From Polyporus tsugae (taxonomy: Eukaryota > Basidiomycota > Agaricomycetes > Polyporales > Polyporaceae): DNA of 64,000 nt. Each line of letters begins with the position of its first letter. Within the stretch, counting starts at the first letter, position 1. Made by a program: the position numbers and the translations under genes. The stretch is taken from assembly GCA_024305745.1 (NCBI GenBank), contig JAHRBS010000010.1:3293501-3357500 (forward strand). The letters run 5' to 3'. Under the pieces are notes generated by a model. It was not told the DNA's origin. It did no database searches and saw only the letters and a list, made by a program, of their open reading frames with translations. This document shows positions 33,194 through 45,008 of this stretch, in pieces.

Positions 33194-36100
33194 TCAACCG
33201 GCGCGGCTGGCCTCTATGTTAGCCGCTGCCGGGCTAAGTGGATGTGCGAGATGGTCGTTGCTGGCGTCAGCCACGGGCTGATCGGGTATCGAAGGGTGAG
33301 GAAAGCCGAAAGGAGAGAAAGTCGTGCTGCCCGATGAGAAACCAAACCCCTGAGGGTTTACGCGAGGAAAAGACGTGGACGTTGCGAGCGAGCCGCCAAA
33401 GTTCCCAGAGGGCAATGGCGGGGAGAAGAACCTGGGCGGCGGAGGGGATGTGGTATAACGGTAGGACGAAGTCGGAGACGTCATGCCAGAGGTGTCGTGG
33501 CGAACGCCCCGAATGGTGTCGGTCGAGTCAGTGTGGCGGGGGTAGGTGTCACCAGGGAAAAAATCGCGGCTGCCGTCCTGCACCTCACGGCTGTGGTGCT
33601 GTTGTTGCTGTTGCAGAGACGGCCCGTTACCGCCGCTGTTCGGGGTACGGACACCGAGAGGATTTTTGCTGTACGACAGGCGAATGCCACCGTTGCGCAC
33701 AAGACCGTTCAGGGTGTCGCCGTAGAGCTCATTGAGAGCCTTCGTCGCGAACTCGACGCTCTCGAACTACAACGTCGACTCAGTACAAGCGCACAAACGA
33801 CATGATACACAAAAAGACGCACCTCAACAAAGCACATAGGGCCGTTGCTCTTCTGGCGGAAGCACAGCTTACGGTATCCCGCTTGCTTGCAGAACAGCTC
33901 CCTCAAGCAGTCCTCAAGGTAGGTCAGGGTATACCCACCCGGCGACGTCGACGTGGGGAGGTTGCCGACGTACAGCGTGTTGATCGGCGGGTTCTGGTCG
34001 CACCCATTGCGTCCGCCGCCAGAGCTGGTTCCCGACGACGGCGACGGTAGCTGCGGTGACGTATAGCCCGACTCCGTCGAAACAGCGAGAGACCCAATAG
34101 ACCGGACGAGCTCGTCTTCGTGGCCGCTCTGAGACCCACTAACACTCGAGGGCTTCGAGTTCGGGAGAGAAGTCGACGAGTGAGGGTGGGAGAGCGGCTC
34201 GCTGGACGGCGACTGCGCTCGCGGAGGACGAGAGGGAAGGGAAGGGTGGCTGGGAAGGGAAGACGGCACAGACTCAGGTGAGAACTGCGTGCTTCGGCTG
34301 CCCGGCGCTGAGTGACCGCTCTGCGAACCAGGCGCAGAACCAGCGACGAGCGCTTCAAGAGACGGAGGAGACATCGCCGAGGGTGACTGCGGGCGGGGAG
34401 GAAGACCGGACAGGTGGTGTTGCGGGACGCCCATCTTCCTAAGCGCCGCTGAGGCACTAACGTCGCGGAGATTACCCCAAGGGCCAGGGACCGCCTCGGA
34501 CTGGGAGTGGACGGCTTGGATGGAAGGCGGCGACGACGGCAGGCTAAGACCGTTGGGCACGAGCCCGCTTTCTGCGGAGAGGAGTGAGTTCGCTCCTTGG
34601 CGAACCATCTGCTGAGGAACGGAATGGAACGCTTCGAACGCGAAGTTGTGGCGCATGCGAGCGACCTCCTTCTCCTTGCGCCTACGCTCCCTCTCCCGCT
34701 CGTCTTCCTCGGCGCGCTCGCGAGGTCCGCGGGTCCCAAACCCACCCAGGCCCATAGCAGCGAACTCCCCTCGCCTGCGATCACGCTCCTCTTCATCACG
34801 CCCGTCGAAAATCCTGCTGTCACGGCGCTGAGGGAACCCGCTGAGGTCAATCCCCATAGCACCAAGTGCACCCAGTTGCTTATCGCGCTGGGAGAGCGCT
34901 TCTCCCGCAGCAGGAAGCCCCGGGAGGCCCGACAGGTTGTCAGGGGCAACCGTGCCCGGAACACCGCCTGGGAGAGGAGGGAATCCGAGTGGCCCCACCC
35001 CGGGGCCACGCTTCGTGTGCAAGTTCTTCTTCGCCATCTCGGCTTTCAGGACGGCACCCTTCTCGACGTCAACGCGGCGGCCTTGGAGAACGTCGCGAGC
35101 CTCGAGAGCCTCGGCACGCGTGCGGAACTTCGCGAAGCCGATGATCTGCTTGCGCGGCGGCTGCATTGGCATGTTGTTCTGCATGAAGTGGCCGTCGTCG
35201 TTCGGAACCGAAGATGGCCAAGACGTCATGGGACCATCTCGGCCACCGTCGATCAGGACACCGCCCTGATTCACCGTAACGAGGTTGTATGGATCGTTGG
35301 AGCCACCAAATGGCATCGGCAAGCCTTGCGGACGGGCTCCTGGTACGTTCGGATTACCATAAGACGTCGATTCCTTGTTGGGGATCTTGAGCGTGGCCGC
35401 CTCGAAACCAGACGAAAACGTGAACATGTTCTGGAACTCCCGTTCCTGATAACAAAAATAGAAGTTCTTTAGCTAAGCTGCCGCATAGTGCTCCGAATGG
35501 AGAGTTACGTACCGACATGTCATCTGGGAAGCCGACAACAAAGATGGTAGAGATCTCCTCCTGCGCCTGGGAACTGGGTGCGGGACCGTTCGTGTGATTC
35601 ATACTCGGAGCGCCCGTTACCCCGCTCCCTGGGGCACCCCCTTGTCCAGGCCCAGCACCGGGTCCAGGGAGATGGGCCCCAAACTGAGGCTGCGTGTGAT
35701 GTCCGTGGCCCTGAGAGTGTACCCCAAGACCATTCGCGTATGGGGCCTGGAATGCCTGCTGATGAGGATGCTGGCCGTTCTGGAGGAGACTTTGGCCACC
35801 GGACACAGAGCCCTGAGGCTTTGAGAGCAGGGTGGGTGTTGAGTCGAGACCCTGCCTAAAACCATCCACGGATCCGAACAGCTGCTTGTTCTGGGAAGCG
35901 CCGTTGGCAGAAACAGACCCGTTCAGCTGGGGAGGCACAGGCGGGAAATCGAACGAACTCCCCGAGCGCTGGAGCGAGTCAATGGAGTGGGGCAGAGTGG
36001 CTGAGGGCTGTGGTGCATGTAGATGGGATATCGGATTTTGGGAAGGTCCAAATAGGTCGTCTGATGAGGGGTATGTGGAGGAAGGGAAGGCAGAGGAGGT

Positions 36101-36628
36101 ATCGCGGAAGGTAGGATTGGGGTGTCGCGAGCGATTGGGGTACGAGGCGAATGAGGTAGACGTCCTGAACGGAGCCGGCGCAAAACTGCCGTTTGGCTGG
36201 GATGAGAAATTAATAGTATCGGCCTCCGTCGAGGACAGTGAGAAATGGGAAGCGGGGAGGCCGATGCTTGTGATGCTGTTGTACATTGAGTGGGTGGTAT
36301 TGTTTTGCAGAAGGTCCGAGGTGTGCTGGGATGACTTGAGTTGACCGATAGCATGATGGTTGGGCGATTCTGAGCGAGGGGGGCCGAGGTGTGATTGCAT
36401 GGACAAATGGAATGGAAGAGACGGAGAGCCTATGGAGGATGCGGTCGACAGAGAGCCGAAGTTGGTCGCAGACGCACCCGCTGCCTCGGAATCGGACGAG
36501 GATACGGGCTCCGCATCCCCCTGAGCGTCGATGTTGTCGAGGAGGGACCGGTTGAGATAGCCCTCATCGGAGGACTGGGTGGGGGTGAATGAGGGAGCGG
36601 GACGACGGGCTGCGATAGAGGAAGTCAT
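33194..36628 (-). CDS. WHI3/Scw1-type RRM RNA-binding protein
   Basis: Two-RRM RNA-binding protein of the Whi3/Scw1 group; in yeasts these bind mRNAs controlling the cell cycle, cell wall and polarity. Three exons are joined by introns at about 35513-35449 and 33822-33768, giving about 1100 residues. The first 350 residues are a Ser/Asn/Gln/Pro-rich, prion-like region with a SSDEGYLNRSLLDNIDAQGD motif near the start. A divergent RRM follows: EISTIFVVGFPDDMSEREFQ, FTFSSGFEAATLKIPNKES, then, after a long loop, QIIGFAKFRTRAEALEARDV and GAVLKAEMAKKNLHTKRG. A disordered Ser/Pro region leads to the canonical RRM: NTLYVGNLPTS, AGYRKLCFRQKSNGPMCFVE, FATKALNELYG, and GGIRLSYSKNPLGVRTP. The RRM2-to-SKNPLGVR signature is diagnostic. 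The C-terminus is low-complexity. A TATA-like element lies about 140 bp upstream. Confidence 0.92.
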
Positions 36629-37994
36629 AGGGACAACAATAGTGTACGAGCAGTGAAGGAAACAGAGGCAAGAGTTGACGACGAAGAGCGCGAGAGAGGT
36701 TCAGAACATGAACAGCCGGGGCGGCGATGATGAGAGCTGAGGAGGCAGAACGCGTGGGGCTGTCTTTATAAATACAGACAGGCGAAGACTATAGCAGTTG
36801 GAGGTGGGTAGAGTAGGCTTGTCGGAGGAGCGGGGGATGGAGGATGCGCGACGCGTGGGAGTGAAGCTGAAGGAGCGAGTGACGCGGGGAGAGTTTGAGT
36901 TATGCTGGGTGGTGCGGAGAGATAGCAGCAAGGATGCAATAGATAGGAGGTGGAGGCGGAGGTGGTTGGAACAGCGAGGGGAGGAGTGCGCTCGCTGTGG
37001 CTGGCGACGAGCAGAGGCTCTGATCGAGGATGTGGGTCAGAAGGCGGGCGGCCGGACGCCCCGGACTGCACAACGCCCCCATTCAGCCCGCGCCCCTTTC
37101 CCACGCACGGGCCATTCCGTGCACAAACTGCAACAAACCTAACCTTAATTGTCCAAACAAGCCACCACGTGACTACAGCACTCACCGGCGCCTAGGCTCC
37201 GCCCGCCAGCCATGGGCGTCGTCCGCGTCATTGTTGGCTCGCAAAGGCGCATACAAACGCCTGTTTTTCTTTGTGTTGCTGCACAACAATGGTACTCTGT
37301 GTATTGAAATCAAGGAGGGGTGCCTGTCAGCCGTTGCAGCCCAGCGTGCGAGAGAGCGAGCGCAGAAAGCAAGCAAGGCGAGGGGGACATGGCATGGCGA
37401 CGAGGAGAGGGTGGTGGAGGAAGAGGAAGGAGAGGGGGCAGAGGCCGAGGACGCTGTCGTGGGGCGGCCACGCGAAGTTCGGGCCCTTCACAGTGACATT
37501 CATTATTGGATCCAATCTGCCGAATCGTTCCGTTTGCTTTCTCTCGCTCCCTTCAAACCCACCATCTTTCAAGCATTATTCCGTCCCCGGCAGTTCGCCT
37601 TGTCCTCCGATAGTACAAACACCACAGGCACGCCGCCCCCACAATGTTACTTTATCTGCAATACCAGTACCACGCCTGCCCGATATCCTGCCTCAGGCGG
37701 GGACCCCACCGGCATCGTACAGATATGTAGCATTGTGACCCATCGCACCGGTGCACTAGTGTCCGATAGCACAAAGTCTGGGAAAGCAAGGACGCGCACG
37801 AGACGACGCCCTGCAGCCGCACGACGCCTGTCTGCCCGACCAGCGACCACGGAAGAGGATGCGCAGTGGACGCCATCGTGAACGAGACGGAAACTGGCCA
37901 GAGAGCCGCAATGAGATTGAGTGTTCAAAGACTCCGCTAAACCCCACGGGGCGACCAGACTCACCTACATCGCTGCAAACCCCCGTCTAAACCA
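36629..37994. other. Long upstream region of the WHI3-like gene
   Basis: Nearly 1.4 kb separates the WHI3-like ATG from the stop of the next minus-strand gene. It has a TATA-like element near 36766-36774, strongly purine-biased tracts on the plus strand (36780-37000 and 37350-37450) and a CACGTG-containing stretch near 37167. Open frames here are compositionally biased and unlike proteins. It may hold a long 5' leader with an intron, as regulators often have. Confidence 0.45.
36766..36774 (-). promoter_or_regulatory. TATA-like element of the WHI3-like gene
   Basis: TATTTATAA on the minus strand, embedded in an imperfect palindrome (TGTCTTTATAAATACAGACA), lies about 140 bp before the ATG at 36628. 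It is a plausible core promoter element by position only. Confidence 0.4.
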
Positions 37995-38420
37995 CTACTC
38001 GCTCGCTGACATCCCATGCCCACGATGATGATGATGCCCCGCCCCAACACCCCTCGCCATCATCAACTGCACCTCCCAGCCCGTCACGAAGCTCACCACA
38101 CTCAGGATCACCACCGCCCACAACGCCGCCTCAATGAACCGCCACCTCGCCCGTCGATTAGCCTCTGCGACCGCGTGTGGTGATCGCGGGTCGTAGTACG
38201 GTAGCAATTGTGCCTGCTGGGCTATTGGCGTTGGGCCGTAACCTGCGTGGGCGGGAGCTGCGAACGGGAACGGGTTGGCCGTCGTTGGACTGTGTGGGAC
38301 ACCAGCTGGCGTCGACGTCGACTGATTCGGCGGCAGATAGGGCTGCTGGAGGTCTGGGTACTCCGTATACGCTGGAGGCGGCGTTGGTGGCTTTCCAACG
38401 GATTGGGGAACAGCGGCCAT
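37995..38420 (-). CDS. Small Pro-rich single-pass membrane protein, function unknown
   Basis: Uninterrupted 141-codon frame from ATG at 38420 to the stop at 37995. Residues 1-80 are Pro/Gln/Thr/Tyr-rich (PPTPPPAYTEYPDLQQPYLP), with PPAY/PY motifs of the type recognised by WW domains of ubiquitin ligases such as Rsp5. A positively charged RRARWRF precedes one hydrophobic helix (IEAALWAVVILSVVSFVTGW). A short tail carries a run of four His. The layout suggests a tail-proximal single-pass membrane protein with a cytosolic PY-motif region, as in Rsp5 adaptors. That role is inference, and the family is not recognised. Confidence 0.7.
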   Translation of the reverse strand: MAAVPQSVGKPPTPPPAYTEYPDLQQPYLPPNQSTSTPAGVPHSPTTANPFPFAAPAHAGYGPTPIAQQAQLLPYYDPRSPHAVAEANRRARWRFIEAALWAVVILSVVSFVTGWEVQLMMARGVGAGHHHHRGHGMSASE

Positions 38421-38947
38421 GAGCGTGCAATGAGGGGAAGGGGACGAGCTCAAACCTCCAGTTGAGATCCCGATCACACACGACTGGGCGCTATGAAGTC
38501 ACCGGGCGTCTACCCTGTGGCCTCTTCACAAGCTTGTCTTCACCTCGGGGTTTTGTTTACGGCAGTTACGGTCGCATCTCGATAGCTTATTACACATGTA
38601 CATTAGCATGAGATCGACATGAAACCGGTACAGCAGGGTGCGTTGAAGAGTATGCGGAAGAGTTCGCTTCTGACTGCCAGAAATCATCCCAACTCCTTTA
38701 CTAGTAATGTCGAAGAAAGGTGGCTGATCATCGAGTCTTCGTAGGTTCGAACAGACCAGTTTGGACCGAGACTTTTCAACGCGGTGCGCGGCATCCAAGA
38801 TCCATGTCGAAACGGCAATTTCCCAAATGTCTCCTGAAGAATTCATCAGTAGTATTGCAGTAGGGTAAATCACGGTCCTGATACAACGCCTGTAAAGTAC
38901 TGTCCCATGTTACACATGTACACGGGCGTGCAGCGCTGCGGCCGCGT
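38421..38947. other. Intergenic region between the small membrane protein and TMEM135-like genes
   Basis: These 527 bp lie between two minus-strand genes. A 115-codon minus frame (38873-38526) crosses it, but it has no recognisable domain, no introns to support it and codons unlike its neighbours. I treat it as promoter and 3' flank. Confidence 0.45.
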
Positions 38948-41377
38948 CTAGTTGGGCCCGACGAATTGATACAATATCCTTCTGACAAGCCCAGACAGGT
39001 GTTGCGGGTCGTTCTGCGAAAGTGCAAAGCAAAACGATCAGAAACTTCTGTCGACGTCGACAGCCACCCAGAGCATCTACTCACCTGATATGTACTCTGC
39101 AAACGACACATGATTGGGTGCTAGTTAGCGAGAGCCTTCTGCCCCGAGTGATATCAAGTACACGCACCATAACCATACCCATCCCGATCGCCGTCAACAG
39201 CGCGTCCCCATACTGCCCTAGCCCGAATACCCACCCCTTTCCCCGCGCCATGATCCACGCGCTCTCCAGCCCCTTCGGCAGGACGTACATCGCCAGCTCC
39301 TCCCTCCGCCGCTTCTCCTCAACGAACAGCGACAGGCCGGACAGCAGGCCGCCCAGGAAGAACGACTGCTTCGAGATCAGGATCTCCGCCCACCCGGGTG
39401 GGAGGCGTCGCGCGACGATCGCGAGGAGCGTGCGTGCGCCCGGGGCCTTCGCGAGGGTGAGCTTCTCATACAGGTTGTGTTTCGCGCAGAAGAACGCTTC
39501 GATGATAAAAGCAAATCAGCTCTCCCTGCGCCCCTCGCCTCATCAAATAAAAGAGAACATGCAGCACACACATTGGTAGATGAGGACGAACATGCCCAAG
39601 AACGCTGAGCTCCGGCCCGTGCCCCACGCCGCGCGGAGGAGCATGCGCGCCGGGTTGCGCATGAATTTGTCGCGGCGGAAGAGCATCATCGGGATGAAGT
39701 GCAGCGCGCCGTAAATGGGGAGCATCCACCGGAACACCTCCCCGAAGTGTGCGACCTGCACCGTGAAGCACGAGTCGATGTCGGGGTGCACCGCCGCGCA
39801 CGGCCCGAAGTGGTTGCCGTAGGAGCGGAGGCCGTCCGGAAGGCGCGCTTTCGCGATGCGGTCGGAAAGGAGGGCGTAGTTCTTACGGGTGATATGCTGT
39901 TGAGGGTGTTGAGCAAATTGACATCAGCGGTAGAGGACGAGGCGGACCTTGTGACTTAATACGCGTTCTAGGTCTAACGGGTCGAACCAACCCTCTCGGA
40001 CGAGGGTTTTATTAACGCGCACACCATCTTCTGTGACTTTGGACGCCACTTGAATCCTGTTGGTAAATACAATCGAAATGAGTGGCGGGCTGGATTATAA
40101 CAGAGGCGAACTCACCATCTATTATATGAAGGGGGTAACGTCTCTGGACGCATCAAAAACGCATACATAATCTGTCCACAGCTGAGGCCCCTGGTTAGCA
40201 TTAATGAACCCGACACGCCGCAAGACACGAACCATAGCGTGAAGACTAAAACGTCTCCGTGAGGTATCTTGAACCCATGCTTATCCGACATGGCGTTAAA
40301 CGAACCCTGGAGTCCACTAAAACGATGAAATCCAGATGAGGGTTGAAGTTGCGGGGCAATGGCAAACGACATACCGAACAAACATTTGCTGTGCGATGCC
40401 CACTCGTCTGCTCCGCTTCTCAAACATGATGGCAATGGCACCCGCCAGAGCCCCAGCAAACGCAGAGTACCACCACCGCGTCCGTTTCCGCACCCATACC
40501 TGATGCGCCTGGGCATTCGCAGATAGCCTAGCTCGACGGGGCGACCGTGCACGTTCGGGGATCCCGAGCTCTACCTCCTCCAACGCACTATCCCCGTTTG
40601 CGGAATCGCCAACTTTTCGCTTCAAAGATTGGCGGAAAAGAGAGCGCTCGACCTCCGTCGTGCTCTCCTTTGGTTGTGGTTGGGGAATAATGAGGGGGAG
40701 GGCATTAAGGATGATCTTGTAAAGGGCGACAAACGAGCCTGTGTAGGATGAAAGTACGAGGATATATGCGTCAGTGACAGAAATCGGGAGATAGTACCCT
40801 GGACTAGGCACATACCAAGCGTGGCAGCGAATCGTACCGAGTCCTCGCCAAAGAGGGCATGGCGGATCAAGCTTAAGCGAAATTGTCTTGGAGGAGATAG
40901 AGCGGTGAGCCGTTTGGAAGGAGGACAGTGACAACATTGACTGCAGGCTGTCTGCCGTACGGCGTCATACAAATTCTGCGCAAGACGCTCACCTAGGTAT
41001 CCTCCGGATCCTGGTCAAGAGCAGGATGAAGCTGACCCCCGAGCGGATCGCGAACGCGAGCGAGCCCGCGCCTGGTCACATTAACAACCTTGAGTTAGAC
41101 AGACTGCTCCATGTTCGGACCCATATCAGGCTAGCGACGCACGAAGGCCACCACGACAGGCGTGTTCCACACACTCTCCAAGGTCCTGCAGCTCGACCGG
41201 CTTCTCCCCGCGGCCCCGCCAGACGACCTTCCGCGCCTCCCGCAGGTGCTCCTCGTAATTGGCAAGGACGACGAGGTTCTCGAACGAGGCCATGGCACGG
41301 CGCGGCGTGAAGTGGATGTAGGAGGGCTCGCGGCCGAGCTTGGGGGGGCTGTCTGGAGTGTGGATTGAGGACGCCAT
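38948..41377 (-). CDS. TMEM135-like multi-pass membrane protein
   Basis: Fungal relative of TMEM135, an organelle membrane protein linked in animals to mitochondrial dynamics and peroxisomes, with distant Tim17/Pmp24-type helices. It starts at 41377 and ends at 38948 over about eight exons. An N-terminal cytosolic segment (PRRAMASFENLVVLANYEEH; ELQDLGECVEHACRGGLRAG) leads to the first hydrophobic helix (LAFAIRSGVSFILLLTRI). Later helices include ILVLSSYTGSFVALYKIILN, WWYSAFAGALAGAIAIMFEK, and DVLVFTLWFVSCGVSGSLML. The second half carries CSCGQIMYAF-like and NRW segments, then PDIDSCFTVQVAHFGEVFRW, MLPIYGALHFIPMMLFRRDK, a Cys in a FVLIYQC context, FLGGLLSGLSLFVEEKRRRE and LPKGLESAWIMARGKGWVF. 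The PNGLESAW-type block and the repeated Cys/His layout are typical of the family. Exon joins at both ends were checked in frame; the middle is less certain. Confidence 0.82.
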
Positions 41378-42344
41378 GACTGCTTGATATGTTCGCGTGG
41401 CCGCTGCTCAGGTGAGCAGTGCTGCGCCCCAGACAACGCAGAAAAGGAGGGTAACTTAACCGTTGGGGTTGCCCGTTGGAGAAAGCCACCGGTCGTGGGG
41501 TTGACTGTGACGAGGGGGCGGGTAAGTTAGCACTTGTGGTCACGGTGACCGCCGTCAGACTCCCGAGTGCGAGTCGCGGCACGGCGAGAGACGCGGCTCT
41601 GGGTCTGACCTCGATATCACGCGCCATCTTCCCCGCACGGGGCCTTGTGGGCCTTGTGAGGCCTTGTGGCGTCCAATTCGCATCCACCGTTTACCAACCT
41701 CCATTGCTCCTCCTCTTCGACACCGACGGCATGCAGTCGACCGGAACCTATGAGCCAAATATGGGCTGTACGGGGTTACAGGTTAATTGAAGGCGTGCGC
41801 TGGGTTGAGCCTGAGACTTGCTTACACTGGTCCCTGCACTGCTTGCGTTGTGCGCAACTCCGAAGATATTCTAGTAGACAAGCATCCCTTATTTTCCAAG
41901 GGCAAATATTTGCCTTGCAGTCTTAGCTAGTAAGTACATACCATGGCAGGCGCCTCAGGCTCTCGTGCAAATTTCAGGTGTCACGACTCGCAAGCACTGG
42001 GGCACCCGAACGCCGTAGCCTTCATCCAATCTGCTCACAGGATTGGCCCATTCATCTTATTCGGCCAGTGCCTGTCCTAGAGGATCATTGACAAGTGTCT
42101 CGATCCCGCTGACGTAAAGTCGGGACGCCAGGCCAGCATGGCATTGGAACCGCCGCTTTGCATGGACATGAGACGCTGAATGGTCTGGGAAGGTGCCTTG
42201 CATCGTACTTAATAGGTAAATTCCTCGAAGGCAGGCCCACGCGGACACTACTGACATTGAGTTCCATTGTTTATCTAGATCCCCTGAAAGAGAGCGGCCC
42301 CTCCGCTCTTTTTCCGTTTCCTTCCTGGTCTTTCTCCTTCCCTC
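41378..42344. other. Divergent intergenic region between TMEM135-like and monooxygenase A genes
   Basis: Almost 1 kb between divergent start codons. Open frames near 41476-41790 are antisense or upstream shadows. No RNA gene or repeat is apparent. Monooxygenase A is preceded by an AT-rich patch near 42200-42225, with no clear TATA box. Confidence 0.45.
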
Positions 42345-44640
42345 ATGGCGCAGCTCGACAATACCCCGAAGGACGACCCAAGAAAGGGGCCTATTGCAGT
42401 GGTCGGCGCTGGACTATCTGGCCTGATCACGGCCCACACACTCATTCGTGATGGGTTCGAGGACGTCCAAGTCCTCACGCGTGACGCACGTGTTGGAGGG
42501 AACTGGACTCACGAAAAGATATACCCCGGTCTCTACCTGAACAGGTCTGTCCGCCTCTATCGCCTCCAGTACCGCGAAGAGGACGCCTGACGCGATGTGA
42601 ATCCCTCGACCCAGTGTGCATGGCGAATACTGCGTCTCTCCGTTGGAAATGCCTCGGCCGACGTCAGACCGCGGGCGGACTTCGGGAGACGACATCAACA
42701 AATATCTGGAAACTTTTGCGTCGAAGTTCCTCCCTGGTAAGATCCAGTTCGGTATCGAAGTCCGCAATATCCGACGTCTCCACTCGGGGCCGGGATGGCA
42801 TGTGGAAGTATATGACCGCAACACTGGCCGCACTCAGGATCGCGAGTATCGACGGGTCGTACTATGCACAGGAGTGCGTGTTCGCTTCCGTTTGAGCATA
42901 CTGTAATGTTGCATCAACTGATGACCTTTCTAAACAGGGACAAAGCGCACCGAAGTTCCCTTCAAAATTGAACCCGGACACGGCAATTACTTCGGGTTTC
43001 AAAGGGATGGTCTTCCATAGCTCCGACTTCGGTTCTAGACTCAGTGACCTGCTCGCATCGGTCCCTCCGATAGATCTAAATTCCCCTTCTGAGGCTCCTT
43101 CGGTCGTGGTCGTCGGAGGTGGGAAGTCGGCGCAGGAGTTAGTCTACGTCGTTTCCGAGGAACGCATCTTCTAACGCTTTCTTCCTCCAGTGTTGCATCA
43201 TATCTGGCCAACGAAGGCCGCAAAGTCACGTTGGTCTGTCCAAACTTCGACGCGTTCCTGGCGTCAAGCAAGCCGCTTCCAGATTGGGTATGGAAGAGCA
43301 GGTAAACGTTCGAGCTACTGGTCGCTACGAAGGGGATACTGAGCTCTAGCTGCCGAAGGTTATTGTCTTTATTTTCACCCCACATTCATTTGCGGACTTG
43401 GCTAGAGTAAGTAAGCTTTCTTCTCGCCAGGCGACGATATCTACTGATATGTTGTGCGCAAAGGCGATTCGTCCATACGACCTGGCTCGGTAAGAAGCTT
43501 TTCGATCTTCTCTGGAGCGGACTTGTCAGCGACGCCGTGAGTTGACTCCTGCCAATTCGTGTCGGCTGTCTCTGACATCGTCTGGTGGGTGCTGATAGTT
43601 CAATGCCGCATCAATCCCACCGGACTCCGTTCTTCGCAACACCGTCTCCCCGTACTGGCACGACCGGGTGAACGACGAGGGTGTGCCGCAGCCAAACGGG
43701 TTCCACGCCCTCGCCCTTTCCGGAAGGATTGAAGTTGTGTCCCCAGCATACGCTACGAAGTTCAGCGAAGACGGTAAATCTGTAATTTTCGACAACGGGT
43801 TGTCCATCCGTGCGAGTGCGGTGGTCCTTGCGACTGGCTATCACTCATCATGGCTTCCGATGTTCGATGGTGAGTTGTCTTGCTGTTGATGACGATGAGC
43901 TCAGTAGTGACGAACAATGGTTCTCAACCAGACAACGCAGTGGAAGAACTGGGCCTAAATCCACGTCCTGCCGACTCCAACGCGTCATATACCTGGGAAT
44001 ACCGGACACTGCGCGACCCGCCTCCCCTCAACCCGGACGCGAAACGCTTATCATCATCAGTTTACAGAGGAATGGTTCCAGCAAAGAACATCCAGCGCCG
44101 CGACTTCGCAGTCAACGGAGCCATTGTGGGTCCTTCCTCGTCACTCCCACCTGACGAACCGTTGACGTGATTTTGCTGCGCCCAATCTCACCTCTAGTTT
44201 TCGACGCACTTCGGGTACATGCTGGAAGTCGGCTCCCACTGGATCTCGTCTTACTTTCTGGGGGACGACATGCGTCTCCCCGCGACGCCAGAAGCCGCCT
44301 TGGAAGAGACGGAGCGCCAGTCTGCGTGGCTGAGACATCGGTACCCCCAGGTGTCGCCGACAGCGAACAGCAGCCACACGAGCAACATCGGCTTCTGGGG
44401 GTGAGTCGAGACCCTTTCCATTTTATCGCTTTCTTTTCGCTGTCTTGAACGGTATCCTGCGACAGATGGCCCCAAGTCGCGGACGACCTACTGGAGGATA
44501 TGGGACTGGAGGTGATGCGTAGTGGTGGTAGTTGGCTGACTTGGCCGTTCCGCGTCGTTCAGATCAAGGAGGTTGCAGGTCTGAAAGAGGAGCGGGACGT
44601 GCGGCGAGCGCGAGTTAGGCGGAAGCAAGCTTCCGCGTGA
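42345..44640 (+). CDS. Flavin-containing monooxygenase-like FAD/NAD(P)H enzyme, tandem copy A
   Basis: Class B-type flavoprotein monooxygenase related to FMOs and Baeyer-Villiger enzymes; it would oxygenate a small substrate using FAD, NADPH and O2. About eight exons from 42345 to 44640 read through without a break. The N-terminal Rossmann motif VVGAGLSGLITAHTLIRDGF binds FAD, followed by the second-glycine region GGNWTHEKIYPGLYLN. Then come the substrate/cofactor segment VHGEYCVSPLEMPRP, the strand VVLCTG, and a second nucleotide-binding motif VVVVGGGKSAQD for NADPH. The ATG-type motif SAVVLATGYHSSW lies near the C-terminal third. A C-terminal hydrophobic/aromatic block follows (HWISSYFLGDDMRLPATPEA; WLTWPFRVVQI). 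Intron positions match copy B exactly, so the two arose by tandem duplication. The substrate is unknown. Confidence 0.88.
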
Positions 44641-45008
44641 CACTACCTCGCATAGACAGTGGGAAATACAGTACTATCCTGCTTTCTGGTTAGACTGATT
44701 CGCGGACCTTGCACAGGGGTGCCATTTCGGGGACCAAAGTCAATTGGAGTTGGTATGGTACGCTTGCTTCGAAAACCTTCAAGGGTCTTACGTGGCTATG
44801 ACCTGGCAGGATCCTGACATGAGAGTGTCAAAAACGCAGGATCAGATTTCTCGACCGCAGACCGCCCACACGGTCGCCGCACTGAAGAACGCCCAGGAAG
44901 GTGCTTCTCTCGCGGGCGCATCGCAGTGCGCCTACAATTCGACGTACTTATAAGTTCGAATGTGCCCTTGCATGGGCCCCGCGCATTCACGTCCTGTCTG
45001 CCGTTCTC
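44641..45008. other. Intergenic spacer between the two monooxygenases
   Basis: These 368 bp contain the copy A 3' flank and the copy B promoter, with a TATA-like element at 44949-44954. No further gene is seen. Confidence 0.5.
44949..44954 (+). promoter_or_regulatory. TATA-like element of monooxygenase B
   Basis: TATAAG within the palindrome ACTTATAAGT lies about 60 bp before the ATG at 45009, a plausible core promoter position. Confidence 0.45.

Noticed and set aside
33924..35009. 361-codon minus-strand frame
   Set aside because: It is an alternative frame of the WHI3-like coding region; the true frame carries both RRMs.
37030..37881. 283-codon plus-strand frame upstream of the WHI3-like gene
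   Set aside because: Biased Arg/Ala/Pro composition, no recognisable domain, overlapped by other open frames and with no matching introns; treated as non-coding.
38526..38873. 115-codon minus-strand frame between two genes
   Set aside because: No domain, no paralogue and no start context; it lies where the TMEM135-like 3' flank is expected.
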